Part shown: positions 1-8,121 of the stretch, piece after piece
Layout: each line of letters starts with the position of its first letter
How positions within the stretch are numbered: the first letter of the stretch is position 1
DNA from: DAIDKA01 sp036489445
Lineage (GTDB): Bacteria; Pseudomonadota; Gammaproteobacteria; Steroidobacterales; Steroidobacteraceae
Assembly: GCA_036489445.1 (NCBI GenBank)
Contig: DASXFV010000095.1
Location: 59,545-123,544, forward strand
Direction: 5' to 3'
Length of the DNA: 64,000 nucleotides
Made by a program: the position numbers and the translations under genes
Notes under the pieces: generated by a model
Seen by the model: the letters and a program-made list of their open reading frames with translations, nothing else
What the model was told of the DNA's origin: nothing
Databases searched by the model: none

Positions 1-1137
1 CAGAGCGGCCTGCGCCTCGGGCAACTGCGGCAGCGGTGACTTGCGATGCATATAGATGATGGCCATCGGATTCTCGGCCGTGTAGGGCTTACGTCCGGTG
101 AGCATTTCAAACAGGATGACTCCCAGGCTGTACAGGTCGCTGCGCGCATCGATGGGTTCGCCATGACCTTGTTCGGGGCTCATATAATGAGGCGTGCCGA
201 TGATCTGGCCGGCATCGGTGATGTCGGCGGCTAAAGCTGCGTCCTTGGCGAGACCGAAATCGATCAGGGCCACGCCGCCGCCCCGCCGCAGCATGACATT
301 GGCGGGCTTCAGATCCCGGTGCAGTACCCCCGTCGCATGCACCGCGGCCAGTCCCAGCGCAATGGCCTGCGCCAGCTGCAGCGCGTCGATCTCACGCAAC
401 GCAGAGCGCAGATGGCGGCGCAGATCCCCCGCGTCGAAATACTCCATGACCATGTAGGCGTGTTCGTCGCTGATCCCCAGGTCATAGACCTTCACGGCGA
501 ACTCGCGAGCCACGCGTTGCGCCATGTCGTGCTCCTGCAAGAGCCGCCGAAAGGCGTGATCCAGTTCCGGCTCCGTCGTGACATCGCGCGCCACTTTTAT
601 GGCCACCAGCTCGCCGCGCAGATCGCTTTCCGCCACATGCAGCTCGGCGAAGTGCCCGACGGCGAGCGTGCGGATGCGTCGGTAACCAGGAATACGCACC
701 CCATTGAAGCGCTGCTCCCGCGCGAACTGCCCCGACAGATGCCGGCGCGCCCGCGCGCCGGCCTGGATCGCGGCGGCGCTGGCGAGCGCCGCGAACAGCG
801 ACTCGGAGGAGGCATCGTTGCGGCCCACCGCGGCACAGGCACCCGCAGTCAGGGCGGCCTCACACAGCTCATCACCGGAGTGCTCACCCAGGAAAATCAC
901 CGGCGCGAATCCCGCGCGCACCGTCAGCTGCCGCAGCTCCTCGATACTGCGCGCCGGTCCCGCCACATCACACCAGGCGTGATCCAGCACCACTGCATCA
1001 AATCCCTGCGCACGAATGTCCCGCGCCAGGTTGCCGCGATCGCGCGGATCGTAATCGACCACCTGCGACTGCAGCCAGCGGATCTCCACGCTGCTGCGCA
1101 ACCGCGCTTGCCATGCAGGGTCATTGCCGATCAGCAT
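1..1137 (-). CDS. Ser/Thr protein kinase with receiver-like N-terminal domain (3' end outside window)
   Basis: Transfers phosphate from ATP to Ser/Thr of unknown targets, probably in the cytoplasm. The frame is open from an ATG at 1137 to the window edge, giving 379 residues without a stop. Residues 1-120 look like a response-regulator fold (a VVLDH strand near 49-53, then an IFLGE strand) but lack a clear phospho-acceptor acidic triad. The kinase domain starts near 150: the Gly-rich loop is degenerate (AVGHFAEL), Lys181 lies in VAIK, HRDLKPAN is at 273-280 and DFG at 293-295, followed by GTPHYMSPEQ, so it is probably catalytic. The ATG overlaps the end of the glycerate kinase gene by 7 nt, so the two are likely co-translated. 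The C-terminus is unknown. The kinase assignment is firm; the receiver-like label is inference. Confidence 0.85.
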   Translation of the reverse strand, partial: MLIGNDPAWQARLRSSVEIRWLQSQVVDYDPRDRGNLARDIRAQGFDAVVLDHAWCDVAGPARSIEELRQLTVRAGFAPVIFLGEHSGDELCEAALTAGACAAVGRNDASSESLFAALASAAAIQAGARARRHLSGQFAREQRFNGVRIPGYRRIRTLAVGHFAELHVAESDLRGELVAIKVARDVTTEPELDHAFRRLLQEHDMAQRVAREFAVKVYDLGISDEHAYMVMEYFDAGDLRRHLRSALREIDALQLAQAIALGLAAVHATGVLHRDLKPANVMLRRGGGVALIDFGLAKDAALAADITDAGQIIGTPHYMSPEQGHGEPIDARSDLYSLGVILFEMLTGRKPYTAENPMAIIYMHRKSPLPQLPEAQAAL

Positions 1138-2369
1138 GAGCCGCATGCATCATCCGCCCGAGCGCCGTGGCGCTGGTACCAGGCCTGCGCCTGTGCAGTG
1201 GAGAGCTTCAGTCCGACCGCCAGGTCCCCGACATTCGTGCCCGTGGGCCCGGTGTGCACCAGATCGCCCGCGGCCTCGAGGGCGGGCTGGGAATCCGCAG
1301 TGGCGAGGCACCGCTCCACGTCCAGTCCCGCCACCGTCACCCGGCCGCAGGTCTCCCCGTCCACCAGCGCACCCGCATCATCCGTCGGGCCATCCGTGCC
1401 ATCGGTCCCCACCGCCAGGAACAGCAGATCATCGACTCCTGCGATCAGTCGCGCTGCGGCCAGCGCCAGGTGCTGATTGCGGCCGCCGCGCCCGGGCCGT
1501 GCCGGCAGGCGCACCACGGACTCACCACCCCAGACGCACACCTGCGCCTCACTGAGCCACAGCTCATGGGTCAAGCGCACCGCCAACCGATCGGCATCCC
1601 CGCTAAACCGCGTGTCGCTGACCCAGGTGCGCAGATCGCGGGTTCTTGCCGCCACCGCCTGCATGGCGTCCTCGATGCGCGCGATGACGTGACGGGTCAC
1701 CCGATCGGCGGGCACCGGGTCTGCTGCCGCGGCCGGACCCAGGATGCCGCTGCCGATGACGGCGGGATCATCCCCGGGAACATCCGATACAAACAGCGCC
1801 AGTGCCGGACGACCGTTCAGCCGCACGGTCAGGCCGCCGCCCTTGAGGGCCGAGATCGTGCGCCGCCGCGCGTTCAATGCGCCGATATCTTCACCGCTGG
1901 CCAGGCCTGTGGCATTCAATTGCCGCAGATCCTGCAAAGTGAAGCCGGGTGCCAGCACGTCCACCAAGCTGGAAGCACCGCCGGAAATCAGGAAGACCGG
2001 CACCACATCTGCCGGGATGCCGGCGACGAACTCGCACAGTCGCTGACCCGCCAGCAGCGAGCGCTCATCGGGCAGGGGATGGCTGCTTTCGATCACCTCC
2101 ACGCCGCGCAGATCCGCGACACCGGCCTGCAGATGACCGTCCTTGGCAATGATCAGCATGCGCAGCACCCGCGCTCCCAAGGCATCTTGCGCCCCCAGGG
2201 CCATGGCGCAGGCCGCCTTGCCCACCGCGGCCACGTGGTAACGCGCCCCGGTGTCGCCCGCAGCGATCCGTGACAGGCTGGCCGCGGTGCGCCGCCGCCC
2301 ATCGACCGCTGCAAGACCCGCCTGCAGCAGTTCCAATAAAAGCTGACGACGCGGATCGATCCCCGTCAC
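1131..2369 (-). CDS. gckA: Glycerate 2-kinase, MOFRL family
   Basis: Phosphorylates D-glycerate to 2-phosphoglycerate with ATP, linking glyoxylate/tartronate-semialdehyde metabolism to lower glycolysis. The 412-residue protein has the family layout: an N-terminal DUF4147-like domain with the loop LISGGASSLVD, and a C-terminal MOFRL domain with GTDGTDGPTDDAGA. Length is normal for GckA/TtuD proteins. The start is a GTG at 2369 that overlaps the purF stop as GTGA, a sign of translational coupling. It is unrelated to the GlxK/GarK family. Whether the physiological substrate is glycerate or hydroxypyruvate-derived cannot be told from sequence. Confidence 0.88.
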   Translation of the reverse strand: MTGIDPRRQLLLELLQAGLAAVDGRRRTAASLSRIAAGDTGARYHVAAVGKAACAMALGAQDALGARVLRMLIIAKDGHLQAGVADLRGVEVIESSHPLPDERSLLAGQRLCEFVAGIPADVVPVFLISGGASSLVDVLAPGFTLQDLRQLNATGLASGEDIGALNARRRTISALKGGGLTVRLNGRPALALFVSDVPGDDPAVIGSGILGPAAAADPVPADRVTRHVIARIEDAMQAVAARTRDLRTWVSDTRFSGDADRLAVRLTHELWLSEAQVCVWGGESVVRLPARPGRGGRNQHLALAAARLIAGVDDLLFLAVGTDGTDGPTDDAGALVDGETCGRVTVAGLDVERCLATADSQPALEAAGDLVHTGPTGTNVGDLAVGLKLSTAQAQAWYQRHGARADDACGSC

Positions 2370-3877
2370 GTTCGACGGACAACTCGCAACGGCCCGCGGC
2401 GCTCATCTCGGCGCTGCGCCCGGGCGGCGTCGGAGCGCTCATGCTGCAGGCGCTGCAGATACTCAGGCGTCACATCCCCGGTGACGTAGTTTCCCGAGAA
2501 GCAGGACGTATCAAACTCAGTGATCTTTGCATTGTCATGCTGACAGGCGGCGACCAGGTCCGGCAGATCCTGGTAGATCAGCCAGTCCGCGCCGATGACG
2601 GCTTCGATTTCCTGATCCGTGCGGCCACTGGCGACCAGCTCACTGGCGGCGGGCATGTCGATGCCGTAGACGTTCGGGAAGCGCACCGGCGGCGCCGCGG
2701 AGGCGAAATACACCTTGCGCGCACCGGCCTCGCGCGCCAGCTCGACGATCTGCGCGGAGGTGGTGCCGCGCACGATGGAGTCATCCACCAGCAGCACCGT
2801 CTTGCCGCGAAACTCCATGTCCACAGCGTTCAACTTGCGGCGCACGGACTTCTCGCGCATTTCCTGTCCGGGCATGATGAAGGTGCGGCCGATGTAGCGA
2901 TTCTTGGTGAATCCTTCGCGATATTTGAGACCCAGCCGGTGGGCGAGCTGCAAAGCAGCGGTGCGGCTGGTGTCGGGGATGGGAATGACCACATCAATAT
3001 CGTGGTCGGGTCGCGCACGCAGAATTTTCTCCGCCAGCCGATCGCCCATGCGCATGCGGGCGCGGTACACGGAGATATTGTCCATGATGGAGTCCGGACG
3101 CGCGAAGTACACATACTCGAAGATGCAGGGCCGGTGCTGGACGCTGGCAACCAGCTGCTGGGAATGCAGCCTGCCCTGCTCATCGATGAATACGGCCTCA
3201 CCCGGACCGACATCGCGCACCAGCTGGAAAGACAGCGTGTCCAGTGCCACGCTTTCCGACGCCAGCATCCATTCCGGACCCTTGGCCGTGTCGCGCCGTC
3301 CCAGCACCAACGGCCGGATACCGTTGGGATCACGAAAGCCGAGGATGCCGTGGCCGATGACCATGGCGACGACTGCATAGCCGCCGCGACAGCGGCGATA
3401 CACGGCGGTCAGCGCCGCGAAGATATCCCCGGCGGTGACCCGCGGTGTCCCGACGCGCTGCAGCTCGGAGGCAAACACATTCAGCAGCACCTCGGAGTCC
3501 GAGGTCGTGTTCAGGTGACGACGATCTTCGCGGATCAAGACATCCGCCAGTTCCGAGGCGTTGGTCAGGTTGCCGTTGTGCGCCAGGCAGATGCCGTAGG
3601 GCGCATTCACATAGAAGGGTTGCGCTTCGGTGGCGCCATCCGCACCGGCGGTGGGGTAGCGCACATGGCCGACACCCATATCACCGCGCAGTTCCAGCAT
3701 GTCGTGCTGCTGGAAGGCATCGCGCACCAGGCCACTGCCCTTGCGGATGGACAGCGCGCCACCGGAGGCGGTGGCGATGCCGGCGGCATCCTGCCCGCGA
3801 TGCTGCAGCACCGTGAGCGCATCGTACAGACGCTGATTGACGGGACTGGTCCCGACGATCCCAACTATTCCGCACAT
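2366..3877 (-). CDS. purF: Amidophosphoribosyltransferase PurF
   Basis: Catalyses the first committed step of purine synthesis: PRPP plus glutamine gives 5-phosphoribosylamine. The 503-residue protein begins MCGIVGIVG, so Cys2 is the N-terminal nucleophile after Met removal and there is no propeptide, as in E. coli PurF. The glutaminase domain contains AHNGNLTN. The phosphoribosyltransferase domain carries the PRPP loop LLVDDSIVRGTTS. Length matches the family (about 505). cvpA lies 18 nt upstream, the classic cvpA-purF pair. No PUR-box search was possible. Confidence 0.97.
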   Translation of the reverse strand: MCGIVGIVGTSPVNQRLYDALTVLQHRGQDAAGIATASGGALSIRKGSGLVRDAFQQHDMLELRGDMGVGHVRYPTAGADGATEAQPFYVNAPYGICLAHNGNLTNASELADVLIREDRRHLNTTSDSEVLLNVFASELQRVGTPRVTAGDIFAALTAVYRRCRGGYAVVAMVIGHGILGFRDPNGIRPLVLGRRDTAKGPEWMLASESVALDTLSFQLVRDVGPGEAVFIDEQGRLHSQQLVASVQHRPCIFEYVYFARPDSIMDNISVYRARMRMGDRLAEKILRARPDHDIDVVIPIPDTSRTAALQLAHRLGLKYREGFTKNRYIGRTFIMPGQEMREKSVRRKLNAVDMEFRGKTVLLVDDSIVRGTTSAQIVELAREAGARKVYFASAAPPVRFPNVYGIDMPAASELVASGRTDQEIEAVIGADWLIYQDLPDLVAACQHDNAKITEFDTSCFSGNYVTGDVTPEYLQRLQHERSDAARAQRRDERRGPLRVVRRT

Positions 3878-3895
3878 GCCGATCTCCTGGTTGGC

Positions 3896-4423
3896 TTACT
3901 GCACCGCGAGATTTGCCGCGGCAACCTCACGATGTTTGAACCGGCTTCCGCCCAGTGACCACAGCAGGGCGGCTGCGTCCTGACCATAGGGCACGAGCAC
4001 TGAATTGTGCCACCAGGGCTCATTATCAAGGCGTACGGTCTCGCACACGATCACCGCGGCACCCACGATCAGCACCCCGCGCAGCAGGCCGAACACCAGC
4101 CCGAGGAAGCGATCCATGCCGGTAAAGAGGGTCAGACGCACAAAGTGCCCGATGATCAAACCGAGCGCATGCCCCAGCAGCAGCACCGCGACAAACACGA
4201 TCAATCTGGCCGCCCAGGGGCGCACGGCGTCCTGCGCCAGCAGGCCGCCCAGATGCGGCTCCAGTGCCGGCGCGAAATGCCACGCCGCGAAGGCGGCAAT
4301 GATCCAGGTGAAGACGGCGATGACTTCGCGCAACAGACCTCGCAACAGGCCTACGGTGCCCGAGATGACCACGGTTGCGATAATCAGGTAGTCGGCGGTG
4401 GTGAAGTGCAATGAGGGGTGCAT
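3896..4423 (-). CDS. cvpA: CvpA family inner-membrane protein
   Basis: CvpA-family membrane protein of 175 residues, required in E. coli for colicin V production and linked to envelope stress tolerance; its molecular role is unclear. About four hydrophobic helices are visible: roughly residues 12-28, 32-48, 68-88 and 100-120. The family pattern DYLIIATVVISG is at the N-terminus. The ATG at 4423 was chosen; an extra TTG lies directly before it, and AGG lies 5 nt upstream. It sits between the SPOR-domain gene and purF in the usual gammaproteobacterial order, so it is likely co-transcribed with purF. Confidence 0.92.
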   Translation of the reverse strand: MHPSLHFTTADYLIIATVVISGTVGLLRGLLREVIAVFTWIIAAFAAWHFAPALEPHLGGLLAQDAVRPWAARLIVFVAVLLLGHALGLIIGHFVRLTLFTGMDRFLGLVFGLLRGVLIVGAAVIVCETVRLDNEPWWHNSVLVPYGQDAAALLWSLGGSRFKHREVAAANLAVQ

Positions 4424-4502
4424 CAATGCCTGCGCAGCGCCGGAATGGCGCCGCGTATTGTACTAGAGGTGCCCTGCAAACGTGCAGCCGAGCTCAGGAT
4501 TT

Positions 4503-5096
4503 TCACCGGGAAACGATTTCCGCGCCCTTTTCTCCCGCGGCCTTCAGCCGCCCCAGCAGCTTCTGTGCAGCGGCGCGCTCCCGCTCCGCCCCCACCCGCA
4601 CCCGATACAGCTTATGCCCGTTGCGGGTCGCCTCGGAAAGGGTCGCGCTAAAGCCATGCGCCTTGAGCCTGCTGTCCAAGCGCGCGGCGTTCTCGCGGTT
4701 GGTGAAGGTGCCAAGCTGCACGGTCCACACCGTAGCTGTGGCAGCAGGGGGCTTGCCCGACTTCGGCCGCGGGGTCGTGGCAAGAGGTTCAGTGCTGGCC
4801 GGCGGCGCCACGATCGCGGCCCCAGGGGACTTCGCAGGGGGTACCGTGGCGCGCGGCACCGGCACCGCGGACTCGCCGCTGACCGGCGCGGTGGTGGAAG
4901 CGGCCACTGGCGCGCTGTTGGCGTGCGGGGATTCGCCAAGATCCATGGTGTAGGAGCGCATCGGCGCCTGGTCCGGTTGCGCGGCAGTCGGCTGCAGTGG
5001 CGGCCGGGGACCGGTCAGCAGTTCCGGTACCAGCAGCACCAGCAGTAGCACCAGTATCGCCCCACCGGTGAGTCGCTCTTTGGCTTGCTGTTCCAA
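4503..5096 (-). CDS. dedD: DedD-type SPOR-domain protein
   Basis: Cell-division protein that binds denuded septal peptidoglycan through its SPOR domain. The 197 residues comprise a short cytoplasmic tail, one membrane helix (about residues 10-30, LVLLLVLLVPELL), a long Pro/Ala-rich periplasmic linker, and a C-terminal SPOR domain from about residue 120 (WTVQLGTFTNRENA, LYRVRVG). The only fitting start is a TTG at 5096, preceded by GAGG at 5 nt spacing, and it reproduces the family N-terminus. It lies 18 nt downstream of folC and upstream of cvpA, as in Pseudomonas and Escherichia. Confidence 0.9.
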   Translation of the reverse strand: MEQQAKERLTGGAILVLLLVLLVPELLTGPRPPLQPTAAQPDQAPMRSYTMDLGESPHANSAPVAASTTAPVSGESAVPVPRATVPPAKSPGAAIVAPPASTEPLATTPRPKSGKPPAATATVWTVQLGTFTNRENAARLDSRLKAHGFSATLSEATRNGHKLYRVRVGAERERAAAQKLLGRLKAAGEKGAEIVSR

Positions 5097-5114
5097 ATCG
5101 GCCTCAATATGGCA

Positions 5115-6416
5115 TCAGGACAAGTGCAGCCATTCCAGCGCCGCGGTCACCGTGCTGAAACTGCCGAACACCAGCACCCGATCCCCGGGGCGCGCGAGCG
5201 CGGCCGCCCGTTCGCAGCCCTCGGCCACCGAGGCCGCCTGCTCCGTCACCCGGATGTGGGGCGCGAGGCGCCGCGCGAGTTCAGCAGCTGAGCTGCCACG
5301 CGGCCCCGGCACTGCGCAGGCAATCCACACCTGCGCGCAATCCCCGAGCACGCGGGCAATTTCCCCGGCATCCTTATCCTGCAGGATGCCACATACCGCA
5401 AGCGTCCGGCCGGCGACGGGCCGAGCCGCAAGGTTCGCCCGCAGAACCTGCGCGGCCGGCTCGTTGTGCGACACGTCCAGAATCCACTCCACCGGTCCCG
5501 GCACCACCTGGAAGCGTCCCGCCACCACGACGCTCGCCAGCGCCCTCGTGATGGACTCGCGCGTCAGCGGGCCGCAGCGCCAGGCGGAGCCCGCGCTGCG
5601 CATCAGGGCTTGCGTGGCGGCCAGTGCCGTCGCTGTGTTGCGATACTGCACGGCGCCGAGCAGCCGCGGCGCGGGCAAGCCGGTGATCGCGCCTTGCAGT
5701 CCGCGATAGGTCCAGCTGGGCGGCTGTGCGTCCGCTGCGATCTGCCAGCTGAACTCACGCTCCGCGACCACCGCCTCGGCACCCAGCCGCTCGATTTGGG
5801 CATAGACACTAGCGGGCATCTGCGGCGTGCCCAGCACAGCCGGACGTCCCTGGCGGAATATTCCGGCCTTCTCAGCGCCAATGGCATCCAGGGTGTCACC
5901 GAGCCAGTCGCGATGATCAAAACCGACCGAGCACAGCACGGCCACATCCGCATCCACCAGATTGGTGGCATCCAGCCGCCCACCGAGTCCGACCTCCAGA
6001 ACCGCCACATCGACCCGTTGATCCGCAAACAGCAGCAGCGCGGCCAGGGTGTTGTACTCGAAGAACGTCAGCGTCGTGGCGCCCCGGGCCGCCTCGATGC
6101 GCTCAAATGCATCGATCAGCTGCGCATCCGTCGCCTCGCGGCCCTCGACATGAATGCGCTCGTGGTAACGCAGCAGATGCGGGGAAGTGAGGGCCCCGAC
6201 ACGCAGCCCCAGCGCCAGCAGCATTGCCTCCAGGGTCGCGACCGTGGAACCTTTGCCGTTGGTGCCCCCCACGGTGATGACGCGATAGGCCGGGCGCTGC
6301 ACAGCCAAAGTGCGCGCCACGCTGCCCACCCGGCCTAAGCCCAGATCGATGGCGCGGGCATGCACCCGCTCCTGCAACGTCAGCCACTCGGCCAGCGTGC
6401 GCTGACTTGCCTTCAT
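5115..6416 (-). CDS. folC: Bifunctional folylpolyglutamate/dihydrofolate synthase
   Basis: Adds glutamate to 7,8-dihydropteroate (making dihydrofolate) and then to reduced folates, with ATP. The 433-residue Mur-ligase-type protein shows the P-loop GGTNGKGST near residues 51-59, the TSPHLLRYHERI loop, and a C-terminal domain with DVSHNEPAA. Length is typical (about 420-430). The ATG at 6416 immediately follows the accD stop codon with no spacer, so the two are probably translationally coupled. The order accD-folC-dedD-cvpA-purF is conserved in gammaproteobacteria. Confidence 0.96.
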   Translation of the reverse strand: MKASQRTLAEWLTLQERVHARAIDLGLGRVGSVARTLAVQRPAYRVITVGGTNGKGSTVATLEAMLLALGLRVGALTSPHLLRYHERIHVEGREATDAQLIDAFERIEAARGATTLTFFEYNTLAALLLFADQRVDVAVLEVGLGGRLDATNLVDADVAVLCSVGFDHRDWLGDTLDAIGAEKAGIFRQGRPAVLGTPQMPASVYAQIERLGAEAVVAEREFSWQIAADAQPPSWTYRGLQGAITGLPAPRLLGAVQYRNTATALAATQALMRSAGSAWRCGPLTRESITRALASVVVAGRFQVVPGPVEWILDVSHNEPAAQVLRANLAARPVAGRTLAVCGILQDKDAGEIARVLGDCAQVWIACAVPGPRGSSAAELARRLAPHIRVTEQAASVAEGCERAAALARPGDRVLVFGSFSTVTAALEWLHLS

Positions 6417-7280
6417 CTAGGCTGCGCGCGCCGGCAGTTTCATCAGCATGGCGAGCATGCTGCCAATGCGCTCGCGCATATCGCGGCGATCCACAATCAT
6501 GTCCACTGCACCGTGCTCGAGCTGGAACTCGCTGCGCTGGAAGCCTTCCGGTAGCGTCTCGCGCATGGTCTGCTGAATGATGCGCGGGCCGGTGAAGCCG
6601 ATGAGCGCGCGCGGCTCAGCCACATTCAGATCACCCAGCATCGCCAGACTCGCGGAAACACCGCCCGTGGTCGGGTCGGTCATGACCGCCACGTAGGGCA
6701 GCCGCGCCCGGGCCAGTCGGGCGAGCGCCGCGCTGGTCTTGGCCATCTGTTGCAATGAGAACAGCGCTTCCTGCATCCGCGCACCGCCGCTGGAGGTGAA
6801 GCAGACGAAGGGCATGCGATTGGCGATGCAGAACGCAACGCCGCGGCTGAACCGCTCCCCGACCACCGAGCCCATCGAGCCGGCCAGAAACTCGAACTCA
6901 AAGGCACTCGCCACCACCGGATTGCCCAGCAGACGGCCGGTGAGTACCACCAGGGCGTCCTTTTCTCCGGTCGTCTTCTGCGCCTGGGCCAAACGATCCT
7001 TGTAGCGCTTGGTGTCCTTGAACTTCAGGATGTCCTCCGGTTCCACCCCGGCGGCGATCTCCACATGTTCGCCCTCGTCAAGAAACCACAGCAGCCGCTG
7101 CCGCGCGCCGATGCGCATGTGATGACTGCACTTGGGACAAACGTAAAGGTTACGCTCCAGCTCCGCTCGGTACAGCACCGCATCACAGGCCGGGCACTTG
7201 CTCCACAGGCCCTCGGGGACCGAACGCGTGCGCCGCTCGGTCTTGATGCGCGAAGGCATGATCTTTTCGAACCACGACAT
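6417..7280 (-). CDS. accD: Acetyl-CoA carboxylase carboxyltransferase subunit beta
   Basis: Beta subunit of the carboxyltransferase that moves CO2 from biotin to acetyl-CoA, forming malonyl-CoA for fatty acid synthesis; it partners AccA. The 287 residues start MSWFEKIMPS. A four-Cys zinc ribbon is formed by C29, C32, C48 and C51. The crotonase-like core has SGGARMQE and TTGGVSAS. The frame stays open upstream, but the ATG at 7280 matches the family N-terminus and has GGAAAG upstream. No trpF lies between truA and accD, unlike in Pseudomonas. Confidence 0.97.
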   Translation of the reverse strand: MSWFEKIMPSRIKTERRTRSVPEGLWSKCPACDAVLYRAELERNLYVCPKCSHHMRIGARQRLLWFLDEGEHVEIAAGVEPEDILKFKDTKRYKDRLAQAQKTTGEKDALVVLTGRLLGNPVVASAFEFEFLAGSMGSVVGERFSRGVAFCIANRMPFVCFTSSGGARMQEALFSLQQMAKTSAALARLARARLPYVAVMTDPTTGGVSASLAMLGDLNVAEPRALIGFTGPRIIQQTMRETLPEGFQRSEFQLEHGAVDMIVDRRDMRERIGSMLAMLMKLPARAA

Positions 7281-7305
7281 GGGTGCTTTCCACTTGACCA
7301 ACCCC

Positions 7306-8109
7306 TCAGGGCGGGTCTGGGATGATAGCCGATACCGGCCCGGCCGCCGCCTCGGGCAACCCAAAGGCCTTGGGGTAGCAGACCTGCCAAAAATACAGCC
7401 CCTCGGCGGGTGCCGTGGGGGAGCTGCGGGTCCGGTCGCGGGAGGCCAGCACCGCGGCGGCCCAGGCGGGCGGGGCCTTGCCCACCCCCACGTCCAGCAG
7501 CAGGCCGACGAGGTTGCGCACCATGTGATGCAGAAACGCATTGGCGGTGGCTTCGATGATGACCCGGTCATCACAGCGCTCTACGTTAAGCGCATACAGC
7601 CGCCGGATCGGGGAGCGCGCCTGGCATTCGGCGGCGCGAAAGGCGCTGAAGTCATGCTCGCCCACCAGCAGCGCGGCGGCAGCCCGCATCCGCTCAACCT
7701 CGAGCGGACGATAAATCAGCGTCGCGCGGTGCGCGGCGAGGGCCGAGCGGCCCAGCCGATTCAGCACAAAGTAGCGGTAGGTGCGCGCCTCAGCGCTGTA
7801 GCGGGCGTGAAAATGGCCGGGCACCGCGCGGGCCCAGCGCACACTGATGCTGTCGGGCAGATTGGAATTGGCGCCGAGCACCCAGCTGCGCTCAGCGCGC
7901 AGGGCTCGAGTGTCGAAGTGGGCGATCTGACCCAGGGCGTGCACCCCGGCATCCGTGCGACCGGCGCACACCAGACTCACCGGCTCATCGGCGATGCGGC
8001 TGAAGGCCTCTTCAGCCGTCTGCTGCACGCTGCTGACGCCGGGCTGCTGAGTCTGCCAGCCGGCGAACTGCGCGCCGTCGTATTCCAGCGCGACGGCAAT
8101 CCGTGGCAA
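7306..8109 (-). CDS. truA: tRNA pseudouridine(38-40) synthase TruA
   Basis: Isomerises uridines 38-40 in the tRNA anticodon stem-loop. The 267-residue protein carries the catalytic motif GRTDAGVHA with the nucleophilic Asp, plus YRYFVLNR and a C-terminal FLHHMVRNLVG element of the family. The start is a TTG at 8109; no in-frame ATG or GTG exists between it and fimV, and MPRIAVALEYDG fits the family. The gene lies 12 nt after fimV, with accD following 25 nt later, so it probably belongs to the same transcription unit. Confidence 0.95.
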   Translation of the reverse strand: MPRIAVALEYDGAQFAGWQTQQPGVSSVQQTAEEAFSRIADEPVSLVCAGRTDAGVHALGQIAHFDTRALRAERSWVLGANSNLPDSISVRWARAVPGHFHARYSAEARTYRYFVLNRLGRSALAAHRATLIYRPLEVERMRAAAALLVGEHDFSAFRAAECQARSPIRRLYALNVERCDDRVIIEATANAFLHHMVRNLVGLLLDVGVGKAPPAWAAAVLASRDRTRSSPTAPAEGLYFWQVCYPKAFGLPEAAAGPVSAIIPDPP

Positions 8110-8121
8110 GGGTCTTAAGGC

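Noticed and set aside
2270..3958. 562-codon open frame on the plus strand opposite purF
   Set aside because: It is the GC-driven antisense shadow of purF and its neighbours; the translation is rich in Gln, His and Arg and matches no family I know.
7281..7574. N-terminal extension of accD to 7574
   Set aside because: It overlaps truA on the same strand and is not conserved; the ATG at 7280 gives the family start and has a ribosome-binding site.
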